A stretch of 64,000 nucleotides of DNA from Chrysopilus asiliformis (lineage: Eukaryota > Arthropoda > Insecta > Diptera > Rhagionidae): NCBI GenBank assembly GCA_964034945.1, contig OZ035963.1:42865090-42929089 (forward strand), given 5' to 3'. Within the stretch, counting starts at the first letter, position 1. Every line of letters begins with the position of its first letter. The position numbers were made by a program, and so were the translations under genes. Shown here piece after piece: positions 1 to 14,590 of this stretch. The notes beneath the pieces were generated by a model that worked only from the letters and a program-made list of their open reading frames with translations, was not told the DNA's origin and ran no database searches.

Positions 1-150
1 ATAATATTGATATAGTGGCTATAATATTGATATAGTGATTATAATATTAATATAGTGATTATAATATTGATATAGTGGCTATAATATTAATATAGTGATT
101 ATACTATTGATATAGTGATTATAATATTGATATAGTGATATTGATATATT
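1..150. repeat. Recurrent 150-bp variant cassette (first of about two dozen)
   Basis: The window opens with an ordered series of variants: GTGGCT, consensus, TTAATATAG, consensus, GTGGCT, TTAATATAG, ATACTATTG, consensus, then GATATTGATATATTG. Bases 1-150 appear identical to 22561-22710. The same order recurs, counting from its first GGCT, near 16541, 18709, 19821, 21381, 22571, 23688, 25250, 26418, 26968, 27980, 28205, 29728, 30727, 34288, 35279, 37859, 39219, 40267, 41177, 43754, 44214 and 45063. Looser versions lacking the second TTAATATAG lie near 12781 and 14141. Some copies have ATACTATAGATATAG instead of ATACTATTG. Several end in the longer GATATTGATATTGATATATTG, and the copy near 30727 lacks the final TTG variant. 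It is the most consistent marker of the kilobase-scale organisation of domain A and absent from domain B. Confidence 0.8.
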
Positions 151-530
151 GATTATAATATTGATATAGTGATTATAATATTGATATAGTGATTATAATA
201 TTGATATAGTGATTATAATATTGATATAGTGATTATAATATTGATATAGTGATTATAATATTGATATAGTGATTATAATATTGATATAGTGATTAAATTA
301 TTGATATAGTGATTATACTAATGATATAGTGATTATAATATTGATATAGTGATTATAATATTGATATAGTGGCTATAATATTGATATAGTGATTATAATA
401 TTGATATAGTGATTATAATATTGATATAGTGATTATAATATTGATATAGTGATTATAATATTGATATAGTGATTATAATATTGATATAGTGATTATAATA
501 TTGATATAGTCATTATACTAATGATATAGT

Positions 531-2610
531 GATTATAATATTGATATAGTGATTATAATATTGATATAGTCATTATAATATTGATATAGTGATTGGTATT
601 GTTATAGTGATTATAATATTGGTATAGTGATTATACTATTGATATAGTGATATTGATATTGATATAGTGATTATACTATTGATATAGTGATATTGATATT
701 GATATAGTGATTATACTATTGATATAGTGATTATAATATTTATATAGTGATTATAGTATTGATATAGTGATTATAATATTGATATAGTGATTATAATATT
801 GATATAGTGATTATAATATTGATATAGTAATTATAATATTGATATAGTGATTATAATATTGATATAGTGATTATACTAATGATATAGTGATTATAATATT
901 GATATAGTGATTATAATATTGATTAGTGGCTATAATATTGATATAGTGATTATAATATTAATATAGTGATTATAATATTTATATAGTGGTTATAATATTG
1001 ATATAGTGATTGTAATATTGATATAGTGATTATAATATAACTGTAGTGATATTAATATTGATATAGTGATTATAATATTGATATAGTGCTTATAATATTG
1101 GTATAAAGATTATAATATTGTCATAGTGATTATACTATTGATATAGTGATTATAATATTGATATAGTGATTATACTATTTATATAGTGGTTATAATATTG
1201 ATATAGTGATTATAATATTGATATAGTGATTATACTATTGATATAGTGATTATAATATTGATATAGTGATTATAATATTGATATAGTGATTATAATATTG
1301 ATATAGTGATTATAACATTGCTGTAGTGATTAGAATATTGGTATAGTGATTATAATATAACTGTAGTGATATTAATATTGATATAGTGATTATAATATTG
1401 GTATAGTGATTATAATATTGGTATAGTGATTATACTATTGATATAGTGATTATACTATTGATATATTGATTATAATATTGATATGGTGATATTGATATTG
1501 ATATAGTGATTATACTATTGATATAGTGATTATACTATTGATATATTGATTATAATATTGATATGGTGATATTGATATTGATATAGTGATTATACTATTG
1601 ATATAGTGATTATAATATTGATATAGTGATTTTAATATTGATATAGTGATTATAATATTTATATACTGGTTATAATATTGATATAGTCATTATAATATTG
1701 ATATAGTGATTATACTATTGATATAGTGATTATAATATTGATATAGTGATTATAATATTGATATAGTGATTATAATATTGATATAATGATTATAATATTG
1801 ATATAGTGATTATATCAATGATATAGTGATTATAATATTGATATAGTGATTATACTATTGATATAGTGATTATAATATTGATATAGTGATTATAATATTG
1901 ATATAGTGATTATAATATTGATATAATGATTATAATATTGATATAGTGATTATATCAATGATATAGTGATTATAATATTGATATAGTGATTATAATATTG
2001 ATATAGTGGCTATAATATTGATATAGTGATTATAATATTCATATAGTGATTATAATATTGATATAGTGATTATAATATTGATATAGTGATTATAATATTG
2101 ATATAGTCATTATAATATTGATATAGTGATTATACTATTGACATAGTGATTATAATATTGATATAGTCATTATACTAATGATATAGTGATTATAATATTG
2201 ATATAGTCATTATAATATTGATATAGTGATTATACTATTGACATAGTGATTATAATATTGATATAGTCATTATACTAATGATATAGTGATTATAATATTG
2301 ATATAGTGATTATAATATTGATATAGTGATTATACTAATGATATAGTGATTATAATATTGATATAGTGATTATACTATTGATATAGTGATTAAATTATTG
2401 ATATAGTGATTATACTAATGATATAGTGATTATAATATTGATATAGTGATTATACTAATGATATAGTGATTATAATATTGATATAGTGATTATACTATTG
2501 ATATAGTGATTAAATTATTGATATAGTGATTATACTAATGATATAGTGATTATAATATTGATATAGTGATTATAATATTGATATAGTGGCTATAATATTG
2601 ATATAGTGAT
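531..2610. repeat. Long-range duplicated block, left copy (about 2.1 kb)
   Basis: The order of rare variants here recurs 45.2 kb downstream at 45763-47878. Shared markers and offsets are GGTATTGTTA (595 and 45823), GATTAGTGGC (921 and 46169), TTGTCATAG (about 1129 and 46377), GATTTTAATATTG (1628 and 46876), TATATCAATG (1811 and 47059; 1951 and 47199), TATAATATTC (2031 and 47419) and TAAATTATTG (2391 and 47779). The offset goes from 45228 to 45248 to 45388, that is by one and then seven 20-bp units. This copy has two tandem versions of a 120-bp segment around TAAATTATTG (2391, 2511); the other copy has one. Its right end overlaps the start of the 4-kb tandem repeat. Confidence 0.85.
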
Positions 2611-5600
2611 TATACTAATGATATAGTGATTTAATATTGATATAGTGATTATAATATTGATATAGTGGCTATAATATTGATATAGTGATTATAATATTGA
2701 TATAGTGATTATAATATTGATATAGTCATTATAATATTGATATAGTGATTATACTATTGATATAGTCATTATAATATTGATATAGTGATTATACTATTGA
2801 TATAGTGATTATAATATTGATATAGTGATTATACTAATGATATAGTGATTATAATATTGATATAGTGATTATAATATTGATATAGTGATTATACTAATGA
2901 TATAGTGATTATAATATTTATATAGTGGTTATAATATTGATATAGTGATTATAATATAACTGTAGTTAGTGATATTAATATTGATATAGTGATTATAATA
3001 TAACTGTAGTGATATTAATATTGATATAGTGATTATAATATTGATATAGTGCTTATAATATTGGTATAAAGATTATAATATTGATATAGTGATTATACTA
3101 TTGATATAGTGATTATAATATTGATATAGTGATATTGATATTGATATATTGATTATAATATTGATATAGTGATTATAATATTGATATAGTGATTAAAATA
3201 TTGATATAGTGATTATACTAATGATATAGTGATTATAATATTGATATAGTGATTATAATATTGAAATAGTGGCTATAATATTGATATAGTGATTATAATA
3301 TTAATATAGTTATTATAATATTAATATAGTGATTATAATATTTATATAGTGGTTATAATATTGATATAGTGATTATAATATATGATATAGTGAATATTGA
3401 TATAGTGATATTGATATTGATATATTGATTATACTATTGATATAGTCATTATAATATTGATATAGTGATTATAATATTGATATAGTGGCTATAATATTGA
3501 TATAGTGATTATAATATTGATATAGTGATTATAATATTGATATAGTGATTATACTAATGATATAGTGATTATAATATTGATATAGTGATTATAATATTGA
3601 TATAGTGATTATAATATTTATATAGTGGCTATAATATTGATATAGTGATTATAATATTGATATAGTGGCTATAATATTGATATAGTGATTATAATATTAA
3701 TATAGTGATTATAATATTGATATAGTGATTATACTAATGATATAGTGATTATAATATTGATATAGTGATTATAATATTGATATAGTGGCTATAATATTGA
3801 TATAGTGATTATAATATTAATATAGTGATTATAATATTTATATAGTGGTTATAATATTGATATAGTGATTATAATATTGATATAGTGATTATAATATAAC
3901 TGTAGTGATATTAATATTGATATAGTGATTATAATATTGATATAGTGCTTATAATATTGGTATAAAGATTATAATATTGATATAGTGATTATACTATTGA
4001 TATAGTGATTATAATATTGATATAGTGATTATAATATTTATATAGTGGTTATAATATCAGTATAGTGATTATAATATTGGTATAGTGATTATAATATTGA
4101 TATAGTGATTATAATATTGATATAGTGATTATAATATAACTGTAGTGATATTAATATTGATATAGTGATTATAACATTGCTGTAGTGATTAGAATATTGG
4201 TATAGTGATTATAATATAACTGGAGTGATATTAATATTGATATAGTGATTATAATATTGGTATAGTGATTATAATATTGGTATAGTGATTATACTATTGA
4301 TATAGTGATTATACTATTGATATATTGATTATAATATTGATATGGTGATATTGATATTGATATAGTGATTATACTATTGATATATTGATTATAATATTGA
4401 TATGGTGATATTGATATTGATATATTGATTATAATATTGATATAGTGATTATAATATTGATATAGTGATTATAATATTGATATAGTGATTATAATATTGA
4501 TATAGTGATTATAATATTGATATAGTCATTATAATATTGATATAGTGATTATACTATTGATATAGTGATTATAATATTGATATAGTGATATTGATATTGA
4601 TATATTGATTATACTATTGATATAGTGATTATAATATTGATATAGTGATATTGATATTGATATATTGATTATAATATTGGTATAGTGATTATAATATTGA
4701 TATAGTGATTATAATATTGATATAGTGATTATAATATTGATATAGTGATTATAATATTGATATAGTGATTATAATATTGATATAGTGATTATACTAATGA
4801 TATAGTGATTATAATATTGATATAGTGATTATAATATTGATATAGTGGCTATAATATTGATATAGTGATTATAATATTGATATAGTGATTATAATATTGA
4901 TATAGTGATTATAATATTGATATAGTGATTATAATATTGATATAGTGATTATAATATTGATATAGTGATTATAATATTGATATAGTGATTATACTAATGA
5001 TATAGTGATTATAATATTGATATAGTGATTATACTAATGATATAGTGATTATAATATTGATATAGTGATTATAATATTGATATAGTGATTATACTAATGA
5101 TATAGTGATTATAATATTGATATAGTGATTATAATATTAATATAGTGATTATAATATTTATATAGTGGTTATAATATTGATATAGTGATTATAATATAAC
5201 TGTAGTGATATTAATATTGATATAGTGATTATAATATTGATATAGTGATTATAATATTGATATAGGCATTATAATATTGATATAGTGATTATACTATTGA
5301 TATAGTGATTATAATATTGATATAGTGATATTGATATTGATATATTGATTATAATATTGATATAGTGATTATAATATTGATATAGTGATTATAATATTGA
5401 TATAGTGATTATACTAATGATATAGTGATTATAATATTGATATAGTGATTATAATATTGATATAGTGATTATAATATTGATATAGTGGCTATAATATTGA
5501 TATAGTGATTATAATATTAATATAGTGATTATAATATTTATATAGTGGTTATAATATTGATATAGTGATTATAATATTGATATAGTGATTATAATATAAC

Positions 5601-5840
5601 TGTAGTGATATTAATATTGATATAGTGATTATAATATTGATATAGTGCTTATAATATTGGTATACAGATTATAATATTGATATAGTGATTATAATATTTA
5701 TATAGTGGTTGTAATATCAGTATAGTGATTATAATATTGGTATAGTGATTATAATATTAATATAGTGATTATAATATTTATATAGTGGTTATAATATTGA
5801 TATAGTGATTATAATATAACTGTAGTGATATTAATATTGA
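1822..5840. repeat. 4.0-kb higher-order repeat, copy 1
   Basis: First of two tandem copies. Markers shared with copy 2 are TATATCAATG (1951), GTAGTTAGTG (2962), TTGAAATAGTGG (3261), TATGATATAGTGAATATTG (3381), CTGGAGTG (4220), TATAGGCATT (5261) and TATACAGATT (5661). The offset to copy 2 is 4019 at the left, 3939 in the middle and 3899 at the right, each step a multiple of 20 bp. This copy carries a duplicated 120-bp segment around TAAATTATTG (2391, 2511) and an extra 40 bp before TATAGGCATT. It is made wholly of satellite units. Confidence 0.85.
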
Positions 5841-8800
5841 TATAGTGATTATAATATTGATATAGTGATTATACTATTGATATAGTGATTATAATATTGA
5901 TATAGTGATTATAATATTGATATAGTGATTATAATATTGATATAATGATTATAATATTGATATAGTGATTATATCAATGATATAGTGATTATAATATTGA
6001 TATAGTGATTATAATATTGATATAGTGGCTATAATATTGATATAGTGATTATAATATTCATATAGTGATTATAATATTGATATAGTGATTATAATATTGA
6101 TATAGTGATTATAATATTGATATAGTCATTATAATATTGATATAGTGATTATACTATTGACATAGTGATTATAATATTGATATAGTCATTATACTAATGA
6201 TATAGTGATTATAATATTGATATAGTCATTATAATATTGATATAGTGATTATACTATTGACATAGTGATTATAATATTGATATAGTCATTATACTAATGA
6301 TATAGTGATTATAATATTGATATAGTGATTATAATATTGATATAGTGATTATACTAATGATATAGTGATTATAATATTGATATAGTGATTATACTATTGA
6401 TATAGTGATTAAATTATTGATATAGTGATTATACTAATGATATAGTGATTATAATATTGATATAGTGATTATAATATTGATATAGTGGCTATAATATTGA
6501 TATAGTGATTATACTAATGATATAGTGATTTAATATTGATATAGTGATTATAATATTGATATAGTGGCTATAATATTGATATAGTGATTATAATATTGAT
6601 ATAGTGATTATAATATTGATATAGTCATTATAATATTGATATAGTGATTATACTATTGATATAGTCATTATAATATTGATATAGTGATTATACTATTGAT
6701 ATAGTGATTATAATATTGATATAGTGATTATACTAATGATATAGTGATTATAATATTGATATAGTGATTATAATATTGATATAGTGATTATACTAATGAT
6801 ATAGTGATTATAATATTGATATAGTGATTATACTAATGATATAGTGATTATAATATTTATATAGTGGTTATAATATTGATATAGTGATTATAATATAACT
6901 GTAGTTAGTGATATTAATATTGATATAGTGATTATAATATAACTGTAGTGATATTAATATTGATATAGTGATTATAATATTGATATAGTGCTTATAATAT
7001 TGGTATAAAGATTATAATATTGATATAGTGATTATACTATTGATATAGTGATTATAATATTGATATAGTGATATTGATATTGATATATTGATTATAATAT
7101 TGATATAGTGATTATAATATTGATATAGTGATTAAAATATTGATATAGTGATTATACTAATGATATAGTGATTATAATATTGATATAGTGATTATAATAT
7201 TGAAATAGTGGCTATAATATTGATATAGTGATTATAATATTAATATAGTTATTATAATATTAATATAGTGATTATAATATTTATATAGTGGTTATAATAT
7301 TGATATAGTGATTATAATATATGATATAGTGAATATTGATATAGTGATATTGATATTGATATATTGATTATACTATTGATATAGTCATTATAATATTGAT
7401 ATAGTGATTATAATATTGATATAGTGGCTATAATATTGATATAGTGATTATAATATTGATATAGTGATTATAATATTGATATAGTGATTATACTAATGAT
7501 ATAGTGATTATAATATTGATATAGTGATTATAATATTGATATAGTGATTATAATATTTATATAGTGGCTATAATATTGATATAGTGATTATAATATTGAT
7601 ATAGTGGCTATAATATTGATATAGTGATTATAATATTAATATAGTGATTATAATATTGATATAGTGATTATACTAATGATATAGTGATTATAATATTGAT
7701 ATAGTGATTATAATATTGATATAGTGGCTATAATATTGATATAGTGATTATAATATTAATATAGTGATTATAATATTTATATAGTGGTTATAATATTGAT
7801 ATAGTGATTATAATATTGATATAGTGATTATAATATAACTGTAGTGATATTAATATTGATATAGTGATTATAATATTGATATAGTGCTTATAATATTGGT
7901 ATAAAGATTATAATATTGATATAGTGATTATACTATTGATATAGTGATTATAATATTGATATAGTGATTATAATATTTATATAGTGGTTATAATATCAGT
8001 ATAGTGATTATAATATTGGTATAGTGATTATAATATTGATATAGTGATTATAATATTGATATAGTGATTATAATATAACTGTAGTGATATTAATATTGAT
8101 ATAGTGATTATAACATTGCTGTAGTGATTAGAATATTGGTATAGTGATTATAATATAACTGGAGTGATATTAATATTGATATAGTGATTATAATATTGGT
8201 ATAGTGATTATAATATTGGTATAGTGATTATACTATTGATATAGTGATTATACTATTGATATATTGATTATAATATTGATATGGTGATATTGATATTGAT
8301 ATAGTGATTATACTATTGATATATTGATTATAATATTGATATGGTGATATTGATATTGATATATTGATTATAATATTGATATAGTGATTATAATATTGAT
8401 ATAGTGATTATAATATTGATATAGTGATTATAATATTGATATAGTGATTATAATATTGATATAGTCATTATAATATTGATATAGTGATTATACTATTGAT
8501 ATAGTGATTATAATATTGATATAGTGATATTGATATTGATATATTGATTATACTATTGATATAGTGATTATAATATTGATATAGTGATATTGATATTGAT
8601 ATATTGATTATAATATTGGTATAGTGATTATAATATTGATATAGTGATTATAATATTGATATAGTGATTATAATATTGATATAGTGATTATAATATTGAT
8701 ATAGTGATTATAATATTGATATAGTGATTATACTAATGATATAGTGATTATAATATTGATATAGTGATTATAATATTGATATAGTGGCTATAATATTGAT

Positions 8801-9727
8801 ATAGTGATTATAATATTGATATAGTGATTATAATATTGATATAGTGATTATAATATTGATATAGTGATTATAATATTGATATAGTGATTATAATATTGAT
8901 ATAGTGATTATAATATTGATATAGTGATTATACTAATGATATAGTGATTATAATATTGATATAGTGATTATAATATTGATATAGTGATTATACTAATGAT
9001 ATAGTGATTATAATATTGATATAGTGATTATAATATTAATATAGTGATTATAATATTTATATAGTGGTTATAATATTGATATAGTGATTATAATATAACT
9101 GTAGTGATATTAATATTGATATAGTGATTATAATATTGATATAGTGATTATAATATTGATATAGGCATTATAATATTGATATAGTGATTATACTATTGAT
9201 ATAGTGATTATAATATTGATATAGTGATATTGATATTGATATATTGATTATAATATTGATATAGTGATTATAATATTGATATAGTGATTATAATATTGAT
9301 ATAGTGATTATACTAATGATATAGTGATTATAATATTGATATAGTGATTATAATATTGATATAGTGATTATAATATTGATATAGTGGCTATAATATTGAT
9401 ATAGTGATTATAATATTAATATAGTGATTATAATATTTATATAGTGGTTATAATATTGATATAGTGATTATAATATTGATATAGTGATTATAATATAACT
9501 GTAGTGATATTAATATTGATATAGTGATTATAATATTGATATAGTGCTTATAATATTGGTATACAGATTATAATATTGATATAGTGATTATAATATTTAT
9601 ATAGTGGTTGTAATATCAGTATAGTGATTATAATATTGGTATAGTGATTATAATATTAATATAGTGATTATAATATTTATATAGTGGTTATAATATTGAT
9701 ATAGTGATTATAATATAACTGTAGTGG
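5841..9727. repeat. 4.0-kb higher-order repeat, copy 2
   Basis: Tandem counterpart of 1822-5840 with the same rare markers: ATATCAATGA (5971), GTAGTTAGTG (6901), TTGAAATAGTGG (7200), TATGATATAGTGAATATTG (7320), CTGGAGTG (8159), TATAGGCATT (9160), TATACAGATT (9560). It gained 40 bp near 6800-6840 (an extra ATACTAATG pair) and lost 120 bp near 6430. Similarity ends at about 9728, where AACTGTAGTG continues as GTTGTAATATCAG rather than ATATTAATATTG. Confidence 0.85.
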
Positions 9728-9825
9728 TTGTAATATCAGTATAGTGATTATAATATTGGTATAGTGATTATAATATTAATATAGTGATTATAATATTTAT
9801 ATAGTGGTTATAATATTGATATAGT

Positions 9826-11310
9826 GATTATAATATTTATATAGTGGTTATAATATCAGTATAGTGGTTATAATATTGGTATAGTGATTATAATATTGAT
9901 ATAGTGATTATAATATTGATATAGTGATTATAATATTGATATAGTGATTATAATATTGCTATAGTGATTATAATATTGATATAGTGATTATACTAATGAT
10001 ATAGTGATTATAATATTGATATAGTGATTATAATATTGATATAGTGGCTATAATATTGATATAGTGATTATAATATTGATATAGTGATTATAATATTGAT
10101 ATAGTGATTATACTATTGATATAGTGATTATAATATTGCTATAGTGATTATAATATTGATATAGTGATTATACTAATGATATAGTGATTGTAATATTGAT
10201 ATAGTGATTATAATATTGATATAGTGATTGTAATATTGATATAGTGATTATAATATTGATATAGTCATTATAATATTGATATAGTGATTATACTATTGAT
10301 ATAGTGATTATAATATTGATATAGTGATTATACTAATGATATAGTGATTATAATATTGATATAGTGATTATAATATTGATATAGTGATTATACTAATGAA
10401 ATAGTGATTATAATATTGATATAGTGATTATAATATTGATATAGTGATATTGATATTGATATATTGATTATACTATTGATATAGTGATTATAATATTGAT
10501 ATAGTGATTATAATATTGATATAGTCATTATAATATTGATATAGTGATTATACTAATGATATAGTGATTATAATATTGATATAGTGATTATAATATTGAT
10601 ATAGTGATTATACTAATGAAATAGTGATTATAATATTGATATAGTGATTATAATATTGATATAGTGATTATAATATTGATATAGTGATTATACTATTGAT
10701 ATAGTGATTATAATATTGATATAGTGATATTGATATTGATATATTGATTATAATATTGATATAGTGATTATAATATTGATATAGTGATTATAATATTGAT
10801 ATAGTGATTATACTAATGATATAGTGATTATAATATTGATATAGTGATTATAATATTGATATAGTGATTATAATATTGATATAGTGGCTATAATATTAAT
10901 ATAGTGATTATAATATTTATATAGTGGTTATAATATTGATATAGTGATTATAATATAACTGTAGTGATATTAATATTGATATAGTGATTATAATATTGAT
11001 ATAGTGCTTATAATATTGGTATACAGATTATAATATTTATATAGTGGTTATAATATCAGTATAGTGGTTATAATATTGGTATAGTGATTATAATATTGAT
11101 ATAGTGATTATAATATTGATATAGTGATTATAATATTGATATAGTGATTATAATATTGCTATAGTGATTATAATATTGATATAGTGATTATACTAATGAT
11201 ATAGTGATTATAATATTGATATAGTGATTATAATATTGATATAGTGGCTATAATATTGATATAGTGATTATAATATTGATATAGTGATTATAATATTGAT
11301 ATAGTGATTA
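9826..11310. repeat. 1,200-bp offset duplication with TTGCTATAG markers
   Basis: About 285 bp at 9826-10110 recurs exactly 1,200 bp downstream at 11026-11310. Both contain a TATCAGTATAGTGG unit, several consensus units and an ATTGCTATAG unit (9951 and 11151). The 1,200-bp spacing is 60 units. Between them lie TATACAGATT (11020) and two ATACTAATGAAATAG units 220 bp apart (10391, 10611), signs of further local duplication. Confidence 0.7.
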
Positions 11311-11460
11311 TAATATTGCTATAGTGATTATAATATTGATATAGTGATTATACTAATGATATAGTGATTATAATATTGATATAGTGATTATAATATTGAT
11401 ATAGTGGCTATAATATTGATATAGTGATTATAATATTGATATAGTGATTATAATATTGAT

Positions 11461-11490
11461 ATAGTGATTGTTGATTGTAATATTGATATA
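11461..11490. repeat. Out-of-phase insertion in the array
   Basis: Here the array reads GTGATTGTTGATTGTAATATTG: a partial duplication of GATTGT that breaks the 20-bp phase. Nearby GATTGTAATATTG units (10191, 10221) suggest the extra bases arose by slippage on that variant. Confidence 0.6.
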
Positions 11491-11744
11491 GTGATTATAA
11501 TATTGATATAGTCATTATAATATTGATATAGTGATTATACTATTGATATAGTGATTATAATATTGATATAGTGATTATACTAATGATATAGTGATTATAA
11601 TATTGATATAGTGATTATAATATTGATATAGTGATTATACTAATGAAATAGTGATTATAATATTGATATAGTGATTATAATATTGATATAGTGATATTGA
11701 TATTGATATATTGATTATACTATTGATATAGTGATTATAATATT

Positions 11745-12475
11745 GATATAGTGATTATAATATTGATATAGTCATTATAATATTGATATAGTGATTATAC
11801 TATTGATATAGTGATTATAATATTGATATAGTGATTATACTAATGATATAGTGATTATAATATTGATATAGTGATTATAATATTGATATAGTGATTATAC
11901 TAATGATATAGTGATTATAATATTGATATAGTGATTATACTAATGATATAGTGATTATAATATTTATATAGTGGTTATAATATTGATATAGTGATTATAA
12001 TATAACTGTAGTGATATTAATATTGATATAGTGATTATAATATTGATATAGTGCTTATAATATTGGTATAAAGCTTATAATATTGATATAGTGATTATAC
12101 TATTGATATAGTGATTATAATATTGATATAGTGATATTGATATTGATATATTGATTATAATATTGATATAGTGATTATAATATTGATATAGTGATTATAA
12201 TATTGATATAGTGATTATAATATTGAAATAGTGGCTATAATATTGATATAGTGATTATAATATTAATATAGTTATTATAATATTAATATAGTGATTATAA
12301 TATTTATATAGTGGTTATAATATTGATATAGTGATTATAATATATGATATAGTGAATATTGATATAGTGATATTGATATTGATATATTGATTATACTATT
12401 GATATAGTCATTATAATATTGATATAGTGATTATAATATTGATATAGTGGCTATAATATTGATATAGTGATTATA
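11745..12475. repeat. Partial third copy of the 4.0-kb repeat
   Basis: This stretch follows the order of 6620-7460 (and 2700-3530): GTCATT, ATACTAATG units, TTTATATAGTGGTT, AACTGTAG, GTGCTT, GGTATAAAG, TTGAAATAGTGG (12223), TATGATATAGTGAATATTG (12343). It has the extra ATACTAATG pair of copy 2, so it is closer to copy 2 than to copy 1. It lacks the GTAGTTAGTG variant and ends at an ATTGCTATAG unit near 12478. The unit after GGTATAAAG reads AAGCTT here, not AAGATT. Confidence 0.75.
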
Positions 12476-12479
12476 ATAT

Positions 12480-14590
12480 TGCTATAGTGATTATAATATT
12501 GATATAGTGATTATACTAATGATATAGTGATTATAATATTGATATAGTGATTATAATATTTATATAGTGGCTATAATATTGATATAGTGATTATAATATT
12601 GATATAGTGATTATAATATTGATATAGTGATTATACTATTGATATAGTGATTATAATATTGATATAGTGATTATGCTAATGATATAGTGATTATAATATT
12701 GATATAGTGATTATAATATTGATATAGTGATTATACTAATGATATAGTGATTATAATATTGATATAGTGATTATAATATTGATATAGTGGCTATAATATT
12801 GATATAGTGATTATAATATTAATATAGTGATTATAATATTGATATAGTGGCTATAATATTGATATAGTGATTATACTATTGATATAGTGATTATAATATT
12901 GATATAGTGATATTGATATTGATATATTGATTATAATATTGATATAGTGATTATAATATTGATATAGTGATTATAATATTGATATAGTGATTATAATATT
13001 GATATAGTGATTATACTAATGATATAGTGATTATAATATTGATATAGTGATTATAATATTGATATAGTGATTATACTAATAATATAGTGATTATAATATT
13101 GATATAGTGATTATAATATTAATATAGTGATTATAATATTTATATAGTGGTTATAATATTGATATAGTGATTATAATATAACTGTAGTGATATTAATATT
13201 GATATAGTGATTATAATATTGATATAGTGCTTATAATATTGGTATAAAGATTATAATATTGATATAGTGATTATACTATTGATATAGTGATTATAATATT
13301 GATATAGTGATATTGATATTGATATATTGATTATAATATTGATATAGTGATTATAATATTGATATAGTGATTATAATATTGATATAGTGATTATACTAAT
13401 GATATAGTGATTATAATATTGATATAGTGATTATAATATTGATATAGTGATTATAATATTGATATAGTGGCTATAATATTGATATAGTGATTGTAATATT
13501 AATATAGTGATTATAATATTTATATAGTGGTTATAATATTGATATAGTGATTATAATATTGATATAGTGATTATAATATAACTGTAGTGATATTAATATT
13601 GATATAGTGATTATAATATTGATATAGTGCTTATAATATTGGTATACAGATTATAATATTGATATAGTGATTATAATATTTATATAGTGGTTATAATATC
13701 AGAATAGTGATTATAATATTGGTATAGTGATTATAATATTAATATAGTGATTATAATATTTATATAGTGGTTATAATATTGATATAGTGATTATAATATT
13801 GATATAGTGATTATAATATAACTGTAGTGATATTAATATTGATATAGTGATTATAATATTGATATAGTGCTTATAATATTGATATAGTGATTATACTATT
13901 GATATAGTGATTATAATATTGATATAGTGATTATAATATTTATATAGTGGTTATAATATCAGTATAGTGGTTATAATATTGGTATAGTGATTATAATATT
14001 GATATAGTGATTATAATATTGATATAGTGATTATAATATAACTGTAGTGATATTAATATTGATATAGTGATTATAATATTGATATAGTGATTATACTAAT
14101 GATATAGTGATTATAATATTGATATAGTGATTATAATATTGATATAGTGGCTATAATATTGATATAGTGATTATAATATTAATATAGTGATTATAATATT
14201 GATATAGTGGCTATAATATTGATATAGTGATTATACTATTGATATAGTGATTATAATATTGATATAGTGATATTGATATTGATATATTGATTATAATATT
14301 GATATAGTGATTATAATATTGATATAGTGATTATAATATTGATATAGTGATTATAATATTGATATAGTGATTATACTAATGATATAGTGATTATAATATT
14401 GATATAGTGATTATAATATTGATATAGTGATTATAATATTAATATAGTGATTATAATATTTATATAGTGGTTATAATATTGATATAGTGATTATAATATT
14501 GATATAGTGATTATAATATTGATATAGTGTTTATAATATAACTGTAGTGATTATAATATTTATATAGTGGTTATAATATCAGTATAGTGA
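12480..14590. repeat. Composite stretch of domain A variants
   Basis: No gene or unique sequence. It holds two looser copies of the GGCT/TTAATATAG cassette (12781, 14141), repeated AACTGTAG and TTTATATAGTGGTT units, a GTATACAG unit (13643) as at 5661, 9560 and 11020, and the single variant TATCAGAATAG (about 13698). It resembles rearranged pieces of the 4.0-kb repeat without a continuous alignment I could confirm by eye. Confidence 0.6.
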
